A stretch of 64,000 nt of DNA from Novosphingobium sp. AP12 (GTDB taxonomy: Bacteria; Pseudomonadota; Alphaproteobacteria; Sphingomonadales; Sphingomonadaceae), in the NCBI RefSeq assembly GCF_000281975.1, contig NZ_AKKE01000158.1, positions 1 to 64,000 on the forward strand, written 5' to 3'. The position numbers and the translations under genes are program-made. Each line of letters starts with the position of its first letter. The first letter of the stretch is position 1. Positions 1 to 8,986 of the stretch are shown one piece after another. Below the pieces are notes generated by a model, which worked only from the letters and a program-made list of their open reading frames with translations, searched no databases and was not told where the DNA came from.

Positions 1-1824
1 CCAGCCGCAGGCCGAGGCGAGCTTCTGCTTGGCCTCGGGTGTCTGGTAGTAGCCGCCGAAAGTGGCGACCGGCGACCAGTCGGGCATCGGGCGCGGCAGC
101 TCGGCGGCGAGCGGACGGAAGTCGCCGTCACCGTGGACGACCTTGCCGCCCAGCATCGTCAGGATCGAGCGGATGTGGACGATCTCGTTGTCCGGAACCG
201 CGAAGTAATCGTCCGAGAGCAGCGCCAGATCGGCGAGCTGGCCGGCCATGATCTGGCCCCTCTTGCCCACTTCGCTGGAGAACCAGGTGTTCTCGTGCGT
301 CCACATGCGCAGCGCCTTTTCGCGGCTCATGCGGTTGTCGCCGCGGTAGAGCGAGAGGCCGCCCACAGTGCGCCCGGTGACCAGCCACGAGAGCGAGACC
401 CACGGGTTATAGCTGGCGACGCGGGTGGCGTCGGTGCCGCCGCCCACGGGAATCCCGGCAGCCTGCATCCGCGCGATCGGCGGAGTGCGCTCGGCAGCCT
501 TGGCACCGTAGCGCGCCACGAAATCCTCGCCCTGGTAGGCCATGCGGTGCTGGACGGCGATGCCGCCGCCGAGCGCGGCGATGCGGTCGATGTTGCGGTC
601 CGAGATGGTTTCGGCGTGGTCGAAGAACCAGTTGATGCCCTGCAGCGGGATGTCCGCGTTGACCTTCTCGTAGACGTCGAGCGCGCGGCCGATCGTCTCG
701 TCGTAAGTGGCGTGGAGGCGCCAGGGCCAGCGGTTCTCGGCGAGCAGGCGGATGACGGGTTCGAGATCGCCTTCCATGCTGGGCGGCATGTCGGGGCGGG
801 GCTGGCGGAAGTCCTCGAAGTCGGCGGCGGAGTAGACGAGCATCTCGCCAGCGCCGTTGTGGCGATAGGTATCGTCGCCCTGGCCGGGCTTCACCTGCGA
901 GACCCAGCCCTGGAAATCGGCCAGCTCCTCCTTGGGCTTCTGCGTGAACAGGTTGTAGCTGATGCGCACCGTCAGCTGGTCGTCGGCGTGCAGCTTCTCG
1001 ATGATGTCGTAGTCGTCGGGGTAGTTCTGGAAACCGCCGCCTGCGTCGATCACGCCGGTGACGCCCAGCGCGTTGACTTCGCGCATGAAGTGGCGGGTCG
1101 AGTTGATCTGGTACTCGGGCGGCAGCTTGGGGCCCTTGGCGAGCGTGGAATAGAGGATCGTCGCGTTGGGCTGGGCGAGCAGCAGGCCGGTGGGATTGCC
1201 TTGTCCGTCGCGCACGATCTCGCCGCCCGGCGGGTTCGGGGTGTCCTTGGTGTAGCCCACCACCCTGAGCGCCGCGGCGTTGAGCAGCGCGCGGTCGTAG
1301 AGGTGGAGGATGAACACCGGGGTGTCGGGGGCGACCGCGTTGAGTTCGGCGATCGTCGGCAGGCGCTTTTCGGCGAACTGGTGCTCGGTGAAGCCGCCGA
1401 CCACGCGCACCCACTGCGGGGCGGGCGTCTTGTCGACCTGGGCCTTCAGCATCGCCATCGCCTCGGACAGGCTGGTCACGCCGTCCCAGCGCAGCTCCAT
1501 GTTGAAGTTCAGCCCGCCTCGGATGATGTGCATGTGGCTGTCGATGAGGCCGGGGATCAGGCGGTGCCCCCTGGCGTCGATCACGGTGGCCTCGGGAGCC
1601 GCCGCGCGCACTTCAGCCTCGCTGCCGACGGCGAGGAACTTGCCGTCCCGGATCGCCACGGCCTCGGCCACCGGGTTCGCGCGGTCGAGGGTGGTGACCT
1701 TGGCGTTGATGATGATCGTGTCGGTCATGGGGGCGTCCTTCGGTCGGTTCGTCTGGGCGTGAAGCAGGGTGGGCAGGAGCGAGCTGGCGGCCGCCCCCGC
1801 AATGGTCTGGCGGCGGGTTATCAT
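1..1824 (-). CDS. Amidohydrolase family 3 (YtcJ-like), Tat-exported, C-terminus cut by window edge
   Basis: Metal-dependent amidohydrolase of the YtcJ/amidohydrolase-3 family, substrate unknown. The reading frame is open from 1824 to base 1, about 608 codons. That is close to the usual family length, so only a few residues are probably missing. The HxH metal motif (DSHMH) falls near residues 95-99, and a late GGGTDATR segment matches the conserved GTD region. I chose the start at 1824 because it adds a twin-arginine signal (TRRQTIAGAAA, then a hydrophobic stretch ending LLHAQ) and its ATG overlaps the upstream XapX stop (ATGA). A later ATG at 1728 would give a cytoplasmic protein. It is last in a four-gene minus operon. 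Confidence 0.85.
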   Translation of the reverse strand, partial: MITRRQTIAGAAASSLLPTLLHAQTNRPKDAPMTDTIIINAKVTTLDRANPVAEAVAIRDGKFLAVGSEAEVRAAAPEATVIDARGHRLIPGLIDSHMHIIRGGLNFNMELRWDGVTSLSEAMAMLKAQVDKTPAPQWVRVVGGFTEHQFAEKRLPTIAELNAVAPDTPVFILHLYDRALLNAAALRVVGYTKDTPNPPGGEIVRDGQGNPTGLLLAQPNATILYSTLAKGPKLPPEYQINSTRHFMREVNALGVTGVIDAGGGFQNYPDDYDIIEKLHADDQLTVRISYNLFTQKPKEELADFQGWVSQVKPGQGDDTYRHNGAGEMLVYSAADFEDFRQPRPDMPPSMEGDLEPVIRLLAENRWPWRLHATYDETIGRALDVYEKVNADIPLQGINWFFDHAETISDRNIDRIAALGGGIAVQHRMAYQGEDFVARYGAKAAERTPPIARMQAAGIPVGGGTDATRVASYNPWVSLSWLVTGRTVGGLSLYRGDNRMSREKALRMWTHENTWFSSEVGKRGQIMAGQLADLALLSDDYFAVPDNEIVHIRSILTMLGGKVVHGDGDFRPLAAELPRPMPDWSPVATFGGYYQTPEAKQKLASACGW

Positions 1825-2078
1825 GCGTCGGCCTTGCGCGCGGGCTTGTCGCCGGGCAGGCGGCCGAGCACATGATCGCGGCAGTCCGTCTGGACGAAGT
1901 GGGCGACGTCCTCGGACGCCCACGCCTTCTTCGCCAGCGGCACCAGCTGCTCGCCGAGCAGGATGCCCAGCAGGCCGACCAGCGCGATCATCGGCGGTGC
2001 GGGCGAACGAACGCCGAGGAAGCTGTAGACGACACCCACCAGCAGCCCGGCGGCAAGCGAGAGAAGATAGGGTTTCAT
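1821..2078 (-). CDS. XapX (DUF1427) small membrane protein
   Basis: An 85-residue protein with two hydrophobic segments (about residues 4-20 and 28-43) separated by a short proline-rich turn (VRSPAPP). This is the compact XapX/DUF1427 pattern. The hydrophilic C-terminus continues with a CRDH and lysine-rich tail. Function is unknown; the family is usually found beside catabolic hydrolases. It overlaps the downstream amidohydrolase by ATGA and follows the alpha/beta hydrolase by about 30 bp, so co-translation is likely. Confidence 0.75.
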   Translation of the reverse strand: MKPYLLSLAAGLLVGVVYSFLGVRSPAPPMIALVGLLGILLGEQLVPLAKKAWASEDVAHFVQTDCRDHVLGRLPGDKPARKADA

Positions 2079-2109
2079 CTTAAGTCTCCTCGGCGTTCGG
2101 TCTTTTAGG

Positions 2110-2946
2110 TCAGGCCTTCACGAAGGCCAGCAGGTCCGGGTTGATGACGTCGGCGTGGACCGTCAGCATGCCGTGCGGATAGCCCTCGTAGATCTTGAGC
2201 GTCCCTTGCGGCAGAATCTCGGCCGAGAGCACGCCGGCATGCTTGTAGGGGACGATCTGGTCGTCGTCGCCGTGGAGCACCAGCGTCGGGACGGTGATGG
2301 CCTTGAGGTCGTCGGTCTGGTCGGTCTCGGAGAAGGCCTTGATGCCGTCGTAGTGCGCCTTGGCGCTGCCCATCATGCCCTGGCGCCACCAGTTGTCGAC
2401 CACGGCGGTCGAGACTTCGGCGCCCTCGCGGTTGAAGCCGTAGAACGGACCGGCGGCGAGGTCGCGGAAGAACTGCGCGCGGTTGGCGGCGAGCGCACTG
2501 CGCAGACCGTCGAACACGGCGATCGGCAGGCCGCCGGGGTAGCGCTCGGTCTCCAGCATGATCGGCGGCACCGCGCTCACCAGCACGGCCTTGGCGACGC
2601 GGCCCTGCGGGATGCCGTGGCGTGCGACGTAGGCAGCAACCTCGCCGCCGCCGGTCGAGTGGCCGATGTGGACGGCATTCCTGAGGTCGAGATGTTCCAT
2701 GACGGCGGCGGCATCGGCGGCGTAGTGCGCCATGTCGTGACCCTCACTCACCTGCGCGGAGCGGCCGTGGCCGCGGCGGTCATGGGCTACGACGCGGTAG
2801 CCCTCGGCCAGGAAGAACAGCATCTGCGCGTCCCAGTCGTCCGACGAGAGCGGCCAGCCGTGATGGAAGACGATCGGCTGGGCGTCCTTCGGTCCCCAGT
2901 CCTTGTAGAAGATCTCGACGCCGTCCTTAGTGGTTACGTAAGCCAT
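2110..2946 (-). CDS. Alpha/beta hydrolase (chloroperoxidase-like fold)
   Basis: A 278-residue cytoplasmic alpha/beta hydrolase resembling cofactor-free haloperoxidases and esterases. The nucleophile elbow GHSTGG places Ser97, the acid is in the DDDQ segment near residue 229, and the histidine is in YPHGM (His258). The oxyanion-hole segment FHHGWP lies near residues 28-32. The triad is complete, so it should be active; the substrate is unknown. I placed the start at the ATG at 2946 (MAYVTTKDG). The frame extends 47 codons further upstream, but that part has no domain character. It is second in the minus operon. Confidence 0.85.
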   Translation of the reverse strand: MAYVTTKDGVEIFYKDWGPKDAQPIVFHHGWPLSSDDWDAQMLFFLAEGYRVVAHDRRGHGRSAQVSEGHDMAHYAADAAAVMEHLDLRNAVHIGHSTGGGEVAAYVARHGIPQGRVAKAVLVSAVPPIMLETERYPGGLPIAVFDGLRSALAANRAQFFRDLAAGPFYGFNREGAEVSTAVVDNWWRQGMMGSAKAHYDGIKAFSETDQTDDLKAITVPTLVLHGDDDQIVPYKHAGVLSAEILPQGTLKIYEGYPHGMLTVHADVINPDLLAFVKA

Positions 2947-3037
2947 GATGCTGTTCCTTGCTGGTGTGGAGGTGGGGAAAGAAAAGGGGGTGGGACCGGC
3001 GGACGCGGGGGGTGAGGCCCGCCGGCCCCGTGAGAGA

Positions 3038-3709
3038 TCAGTGACCGCCTTCGGAGGCGCCGAACATGGTCTTGGCGTAAGTAACACCCAGGCCGTAGGC
3101 GCCGCCCCACTTGCGGGCGATGCCGGTGGTGCTGTCGTAAGTCTCGGTGCGGGCCCAGTCGCGCTGCAGTTCGAGCAGGTACTGGAGCGAGGTCATCGGC
3201 ACGGCGCCGAGCTGGATCATGCGCTCCACCGCGCGCTCGTGCGCCTCAGTCGAGATGTCGCCGCTGGCATCGGTGATGACGTAGGCCTCGAAACCCTGGT
3301 CGATGGCGGAGGCGACCGGGCCGACGATGCAGACCGAGGTCCACAGCCCCGCGAAGACGATGCGGGGCTTGCCGATGCGGTTGATCTCTTCGATCACCGC
3401 GGCGTCTTCCCAGGTGTTCATGCTGGTGCGGTCGAGCATCGGCTGGCCGTCGAAGGCCTCGACGATCTCGTCGAACATCGGGCCCGAGAAGCTCTTTTCA
3501 GCGACGGTGGTGAGGATCGTCGGCACGTTGAACGACTTGGCGGCACGCGAGACCAGCGCGGCGTTGTTGCGCAGCAGTTCGGCCGAGATCGACTTGGTGG
3601 CAAACGCCATCTGCGATTGGAAGTCGATCAGGACCAGTGCATGATTATCGGGCGAGATCAGCGACTTGCCGGGGGTTGCGGTGGCAGTGGGGGCAGCGGT
3701 GATGGTCAT
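3038..3709 (-). CDS. Isochorismatase-family (YcaC-like) hydrolase
   Basis: A 223-residue cysteine hydrolase of the isochorismatase superfamily. The catalytic Asp is in LIDFQSQ (Asp29) and the nucleophile Cys in TSVCIVG (Cys127). The LWTSVC context is typical of YcaC-like members, which act on small amides or remain uncharacterised. It is the first gene of the minus operon, and the upstream 320 bp should hold the promoter. It probably works with the alpha/beta hydrolase and amidohydrolase on one small compound, but that is inferred from linkage only. Confidence 0.85.
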   Translation of the reverse strand: MTITAAPTATATPGKSLISPDNHALVLIDFQSQMAFATKSISAELLRNNAALVSRAAKSFNVPTILTTVAEKSFSGPMFDEIVEAFDGQPMLDRTSMNTWEDAAVIEEINRIGKPRIVFAGLWTSVCIVGPVASAIDQGFEAYVITDASGDISTEAHERAVERMIQLGAVPMTSLQYLLELQRDWARTETYDSTTGIARKWGGAYGLGVTYAKTMFGASEGGH

Positions 3710-4030
3710 CTCGAAAACTCCTCCTGAGTGGGCGTTGCTGCCCGGTGAGAACCTTTTTGCTCACATCCCGCCTTCGAGAAAGCCGGATAAAATGATGCGT
3801 TACATTCGAATAATTGGAACATTGCGAAACGGAGCCCGTCCCTGCTCCGGCGCCGTCCATCTGGGCCCAAAGGTGGGATCAGGGATATCACCCGTAGGTA
3901 TGACCCGACCTTCGCATTAGAGTCCGGACAGGCGGGGCGGCGAGGGGCACGGGGGCAAAATCCTCCACGGGCGTTAACCATTTATTCCGGTGGGGGGCCT
4001 AAGCATCCTCCCGGTGTGTAGGGGCTTGGG
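3710..4030. promoter_or_regulatory. Divergent intergenic region between the hydrolase operon and GGDEF-EAL gene
   Basis: About 320 bp with no gene, between divergent starts, so promoters in both directions are expected. An AT-rich patch at 3788-3830 holds the palindrome ATTCGAAT and is the best candidate for promoter or regulator binding for the leftward operon. I could not define convincing -35/-10 pairs. Confidence 0.4.
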
Positions 4031-6538
4031 ATGCCGATACGTTCGATTCTGATCTTGCTGTCGGCGATAGTCGCGGCGCTGGCGTGGCCAGCAGCGGCAC
4101 AGGCGGAGATCGTCCGCCTGCGCTCCGACGCCTGCGTCGCAGTCGCCCCGGCGAGCCTTCCGGCCGACGCCGCTGTGGTCGGCGCGCTCCCCTTCGACTG
4201 CGCAAAAACGCCCGCCTACGCGACCTACCGCGACGGCTGGGTGTGGCTGAAGGTCCGCGACCCGCGCGTGCTTTCGCAGATGCCCGCCCGCTGGCGCCTG
4301 CTCATCGACCAGTCCCGGTTCGAGCGCATGACCGCGCTGGTGGTGGCCACCGACGGGAGCGTCCAGCGCATGGGCCTGACGCGCGCGATCGTCGGCGACC
4401 ACGCAGCCCCCGGCGGCATGCTGCGCTTCACGATCGACAGGCCCGGCGCCGATGTTCGCGCCGTCTACGTGGGCTACCACCGCCTCGACGACCTCTCGCT
4501 GATGCGCAAGCTCTCCGCCGCGACGCCCGAGGACGCCGCGACGCTCGACGGCCGGTGGCTGGCGCTGATGGGCATATTCGCCGGCGCCATCCTTTCGGCC
4601 TTCGCCTACAACCTGCTGATCTACACCGGGCAGCGGCTGGTCTTCCAGCGGTGGTATCTCGTCTGGTCGACGCTGGCGCTGGGCTACGGTTTCAGCTGGA
4701 CCAACATGGCCGCCTTCGCGATCCCGGGCTTTGCCGGCCCGATCGCGGTGGATGCCAACTACCTGCTCGTCTCCGGCCTGATCGCGGCGGGCAACATGTT
4801 CTTCGTCTCGGTGATCGAGGAAGGCGTGCTGCCGCGCTGGCTGGCCCGCGCCGGCTGGGCCTTCGCCGTGTCGAACGTACTGGTCGGGATCGCCGCATGG
4901 AGCGGCTGGTTCGCCAGCCCCGTCATCGTCGACCGCGTGCTCAACGTCGTCTTCGTCATGAGCGCTCTGTGCGTGGGCACCGGCGTCGTCATCGCGCTGC
5001 GCGCCCGCAGCCGGGTCGTGTGGTTCTACCTTGCGGGCTGGACCCCGGTGCTCGCCGTGTTCGCCCTGCGCGTCGGCCGCAATTTCGGCCTGCTGGTGCA
5101 GGACGACACCATCGACATGGGCACTTTCGCCGCCCTCGCCTTCGAATCGGTGGCCCTCTCGCTCGCCATCGCCGACCGCTTCCGCCTGCTGCGCAACGAG
5201 CGCGATGCCGCCGAGCAGGCGCGCAAGGTCATCCAGGTGGAAAGCGAGACTTTCCGCCGCGCCGCCCAGACCGACTTCCTCACCGGCCTCGGCAACCGCG
5301 CTGCCTTCCAGACCGGCCTGCGCGCCCTGTGCGAGGCACCCGGCCGCGCGCCGTTCATGCTGCTGCTGATCGACGTCGATCATCTCAAGGACATCAACGA
5401 CCGCCTCGGCCACGACGGCGGCGACATGTTGCTCGAAAGCGTCGGCCAGGGCCTCGTCGAGGCGAGCAGCGGACGCGCGCAGGTCTCGCGCATCGGCGGC
5501 GACGAATTCGCCATCCTCCTCCCCGGCGGCGCGGGTGAGCAGCAGTGCATCCAGAACGCGCTCGAGGCGCTGCAGGGCACCACCCTCACCCACGCCGGCC
5601 GGTCGTGGGCGCTCTCGCTCAGCATCGGCTCGGCGCGCTTCCCCGAGGATGCCGTCACGCCCGAGGTGCTGGTCAAGAATGCCGATCTCGCGCTCTACCA
5701 GGCCAAGCAGACGGGCCGCCGCCGCCTGCAGAAGTACGATCCGCCGCTACGCGCCCGGCTCGACCGGCGCCGGGTCTTCAGCGAGGAGGCGGGCCTTGGC
5801 ATCGAACGCGGCGAGTTCTCGCTGCACTACCAGCCGATCGTCGATCTCCAGACCGGCGCGGCGAATTCCTACGAGGCGCTGCTGCGCTGGCAGCACCCGG
5901 TCCACGGCACGATGACGCCCGTGACCTTCGGCGACATGCTGAACGAGGGGAAGACCGGCTTCGCGGTGCAGCAGCACGTGCTGGGTCAGGCGCTCGCCGC
6001 CTTGCGCGACCATCCCGACCTGCTCCCGCGCCTCTCGGTCAATCTCACCGCCGCGCAGCTCGACAGCCCGCACGCCGCCGCGCGCCTGCTCGCCCGCATC
6101 CGCGACAACGGCATCGCGCCCGAGCGGCTGTGCATCGAGGTGACCGAGGACTTCGTGCTCGACCGCGCGATCGACGACACCGCCAGGGCGCTCGGCCTGC
6201 TGCACGACGCAGGCGTTTCCGTGGCGCTGGACGACTTCGGCACCGGCTACGCCTCGCTGATCCACCTCAAGCACCTGCCCTTCGACATCCTCAAGATCGA
6301 CCGCTCGTTCACGCTCAGCCTGTTCGAGGACGACGGCCAGAGCGAGGAGATCATCCGCGCCATCATCGGCCTGGGCCATGGCCTGCGCAAGCAGGTGGTC
6401 GCCGAGGGCGTCGAGACCCCCCAGCAGCGGCGCCGCCTCGCCGAAATGGGTTGCGAGTTGGGCCAGGGCTACCTCTTCGCCCGCCCCGCCCCGATCGAGG
6501 CCATGACCCGCACGATGACCCGAACCTTCGCCGCATGA
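4031..6538 (+). CDS. 7TM diguanylate cyclase/phosphodiesterase (GGDEF-EAL)
   Basis: An 835-residue inner-membrane c-di-GMP enzyme. It has a signal peptide (to about residue 26, ending AAAQA), a periplasmic 7TMR-DISM-like domain (about 27-175), a block of about seven membrane helices (about 180-385), then GGDEF and EAL domains. The cyclase motif GGDEF is intact near residues 488-492 and the phosphodiesterase signature YEALLRW near 613. EAL-domain metal/loop motifs (DDFGTGYASL, KIDRSF) are also present, so both activities look possible. An AGGGG Shine-Dalgarno precedes the ATG. It stands alone, 90 bp before tRNA-Thr. Confidence 0.9.
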   Translation: MPIRSILILLSAIVAALAWPAAAQAEIVRLRSDACVAVAPASLPADAAVVGALPFDCAKTPAYATYRDGWVWLKVRDPRVLSQMPARWRLLIDQSRFERMTALVVATDGSVQRMGLTRAIVGDHAAPGGMLRFTIDRPGADVRAVYVGYHRLDDLSLMRKLSAATPEDAATLDGRWLALMGIFAGAILSAFAYNLLIYTGQRLVFQRWYLVWSTLALGYGFSWTNMAAFAIPGFAGPIAVDANYLLVSGLIAAGNMFFVSVIEEGVLPRWLARAGWAFAVSNVLVGIAAWSGWFASPVIVDRVLNVVFVMSALCVGTGVVIALRARSRVVWFYLAGWTPVLAVFALRVGRNFGLLVQDDTIDMGTFAALAFESVALSLAIADRFRLLRNERDAAEQARKVIQVESETFRRAAQTDFLTGLGNRAAFQTGLRALCEAPGRAPFMLLLIDVDHLKDINDRLGHDGGDMLLESVGQGLVEASSGRAQVSRIGGDEFAILLPGGAGEQQCIQNALEALQGTTLTHAGRSWALSLSIGSARFPEDAVTPEVLVKNADLALYQAKQTGRRRLQKYDPPLRARLDRRRVFSEEAGLGIERGEFSLHYQPIVDLQTGAANSYEALLRWQHPVHGTMTPVTFGDMLNEGKTGFAVQQHVLGQALAALRDHPDLLPRLSVNLTAAQLDSPHAAARLLARIRDNGIAPERLCIEVTEDFVLDRAIDDTARALGLLHDAGVSVALDDFGTGYASLIHLKHLPFDILKIDRSFTLSLFEDDGQSEEIIRAIIGLGHGLRKQVVAEGVETPQQRRRLAEMGCELGQGYLFARPAPIEAMTRTMTRTFAA

Positions 6539-6627
6539 GGACACTTCGAGCGCTCACAAAAAACCCGCGAAAGGCGATTGCGTCCGACCCCTCTGCCATG
6601 TAAATGGCCCGCCTGCCCGCAAGGCAC

Positions 6628-6703
6628 GCCGCTTTAGCTCAGTCGGTAGAGCACATCATTCGTAATGATGGGGTCACAGGTTCGAATCCTGTAAGCGGCA
6701 CCA
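6628..6703 (+). tRNA. tRNA-Thr (anticodon CGT)
   Basis: A 76-nt cloverleaf with acceptor arms GCCGCTT/AAGCGGC, anticodon loop TTCGTAA giving CGT (reads ACG), T-loop TTCGAAT and an encoded CCA end. No integrase lies next to it. Confidence 0.95.
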
Positions 6704-6799
6704 CCTTCCTAAAGGCACTTCCACCCAGACATCGGCGGTTTTCGGCGCGCTGGGCGTGTTCCCGCGCCTGAAACGCTGTTCCGGCTCTCCCGTGGTCGG

Positions 6800-8414
6800 T
6801 CAGAAGCTCAGCATCACGTCCGTGCTGAAGACCCAGCCGTCGCCGCCGACGATGTAGGGCACGGCCGCGAAGCCGACCGGGGACTTGTCGAGATACTGGG
6901 CCTGGCCGTTGATGCGCAGTTCGCGACGGCCCATCGGATACCAGTTCACGCCGAGGCTGAGGTCGCTCGGGTCTCCGTAGTCGCCGTAGATCTTCGAGCC
7001 CGCCGCGTAGAACTGCAACTTGTCGGGGATGGCCATCATCGACGCCTGGATCTGGAAACCATAGTCGTCGACGCTGTCGATCGGAATGTTGCCCACGACC
7101 TTGAAGTCGTCGAGCCAGCGGCGGTAGAACTCGCCTTCCAGAGACCAGCCTTTGTACTTGAAACCGGCGCTGGCGGCGAGGAGCTTGTAGGTCGCCTTGG
7201 TGATCTGCCCCCCGGTGAGGAACGCGTCCGGCTGGAACAGGCGGGTGCCGTCCGAGAGGCGAAGCTGGCTGTTCTCGAAGTCGTTCACGCCGGGCTGGCT
7301 TTCGGCATCCTCGCGGCTGCGGGAGACATTGACGCTGAAGAGCGTGGCTATCTCCCTGTGGTATTCATAGTCGCCGAAGCCCTGCGCCGGGCCGTACTCG
7401 CCCGTGGTGGGCATCCAGGTCAGCGCGCCGGAGACGGTGTTGAAGCCGGCGTCGAGCTGCCCCGAATCGACCCCGAGCTGGCTGAGGTTGTTGCCGAGCA
7501 TCACGCGGTACTGCAACCCCTTGGCGATCGTCCCGGAAGCCCAGATGCCCGAGGTGTAGGAACCGCGGAAGTAGTCGTCGGCGATGGTGCGGTTGTCCAC
7601 CTTGAGCCAGTTGGGGAAGGTGTAGTTGGTCGAACGCGTGGTCCGCAGCGAGCCGATGCCCGCATAGAGGCTGAACGCGTCGCTGAACCGGTAGCCGACA
7701 TTGCCGCCGAGCACGAGCTGGGCGCCCTGTCCCTGGCTGGTGTTGCTCGTCCAGACGTAGAGCAGGTAGCGGAAGTTCGGATCGAACATCCAGCCCTTGA
7801 AATAGAGCAGCGCCTTCTGCAGCTGCAGGTCCTGGCGCCGGTGGAGATCGGACGTGCGTCCGAAGCTGTCGGTGTAGGTGGAGTCGAGGCCGAGCTGGTT
7901 GAGATAGCGCGTATAGGCGAGCACGCGGCGATGTAGAGCCGCAGCTGCGGGCTGCGCCGGAACACCATGCCGGTCGGGCCCCTGTAGTCGATGACATGGG
8001 GAAAAGGTCGCCGTCCATGAACAGGCTGTTGGTCTGGCCTCCCAGCACCGGGCCCCAGCGGCCATAGGCGTGCCGCAGGCGGAAGGTCGTCTGCCCGGCA
8101 TCGCCGCCGACGCCGAACAGGTCGAATTCGAACTTGGTCTCGAAGTCCTGGCCGCCCGCCTCGCCGCTCGCCTTGAAGCCCAGCCGCTACTGCTTCACCG
8201 AAACCGAGGTCTGCCCGTCGGACCCGTAGAGGCCGGGGTCGGTCGGAATCTTGGAGGGACGGAAGGCGTCTTCCAACGCGGGATCGACCTGGTCGGTGTC
8301 GTGGATGACGTCCACCTGACCGAAGCCGTAGATTTCCCGGTCGTCGACCGCTTGGCCATAGGCGGGGCTGGCGAGAACCATTCCGGCAGTCGCTCCTAAC
8401 AGCGCAGGGCGCAT
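6800..8414 (-). pseudogene. DcaP-like trimeric outer-membrane porin, disrupted
   Basis: A porin of the DcaP type. It has a signal peptide (start 8414, cleavage after SPAYGQA), then strands containing FEFDLFG, DAGQTTFRLRHAYG and GPTGMVF, and ends in a C-terminal Phe (DVMLSF) as outer-membrane barrels do. The frame is broken three times: a TAG stop at 8187-8189 after SVSVKQ, a one-base shift near 7995, and another near 7925. The remaining frame from about 7920 to 6800 is intact and well conserved. Either the gene decayed recently or the sequence has local errors; three lesions in 270 bp favour one cause. The intact protein would have about 530 residues. Confidence 0.8.
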
Positions 8415-8441
8415 ATCCGATCCCGTTCGGTCTTGTCCCTG

Positions 8442-8458
8442 GGTGTCTTGAGGACACC
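8442..8458. repeat. Short inverted repeat upstream of the porin gene
   Basis: GGTGTC (8442-8447) and GACACC (8453-8458) are perfect 6-bp arms separated by five bases, 28 bp upstream of the porin start. The place fits an operator or a 5'-leader hairpin. No regulator is adjacent. Confidence 0.35.
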
Positions 8459-8799
8459 AGCGAGGATATGGATCGGGGCATGGTTCTAGGAGGGATTGCC
8501 CGGATAAAACCGCAAGGGAATCCCCGCCACCTAACTGCGCGTTTCCCCCCGTTTTTCCCCCCTGCGACACCGGGAAATTGGCAGGCCGAATCTGGGGAGT
8601 GGTTTGTAGGCGATGCCGCCGGGCACGCCGGTTGCCAGCGCCATGCAAGCGGCCCGCCCATCGATGAACCTCACCGCCCCGCGCCCCGCGAAGGCTGCCT
8701 CAGCGCGGTTACGCCGTATAATACTGGAGGCAGGAAGGGCTGGAGCGGGTAGAGGGAACACGCCATAACCGTACATGGCAGCGAGCCTCAGTCTAGCGC

Positions 8800-8812
8800 G
8801 GGTTCGATTCCC
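8800..8812 (+). other. T-arm-like fragment (possible tRNA remnant)
   Basis: GGGTTCGATTCCC carries a canonical T-loop (TTCGATT) flanked by three G-C pairs and is followed by GAAGCGC, which resembles a tRNA 3' half. No anticodon or acceptor partner is seen upstream. It could be a scar from an earlier integration or chance. Confidence 0.25.
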
Positions 8813-8986
8813 TGAAGCGCTCTTTCCTAGAGAGTTCGTTCACCATCTTAACCGCGTTGACGATCGCTTTCGCCGCCAAAACACGGATCCCATCGTCCAA
8901 TAGTTATCGCCACCCTTGCAAGAATCGCAAATTATCCTCGTCGGGAGCAAGTACTATACGCTCGAAATATATGAACCGTTCTGTGT

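Larger units (their letters stand above)
8415..8986. other. Non-coding junction between host and prophage
   Basis: About 570 bp with no credible gene. It contains C-rich tracts near 8545-8570, a T-arm-like fragment at 8800-8812, and a shift to AT-rich sequence after about 8900 toward the DUF4062 gene. The left prophage boundary should lie here, but I found no copy of the tRNA-Val 3' end. Confidence 0.5.

Noticed and set aside
133..1875. Long plus-strand open frame (580 codons) over the amidohydrolase
   Set aside because: It is the antisense of a conserved enzyme, with no domain pattern; high GC creates such frames.
6628..6703. tRNA-Thr as the prophage attachment site
   Set aside because: It is complete, over 2 kb from the first phage gene and separated by a host porin pseudogene; the integrase is next to tRNA-Val instead.
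8800..8812. Treating the T-arm-like piece as attL
   Set aside because: It is not a copy of the tRNA-Val 3' end, so it cannot be the partner of the visible attR.
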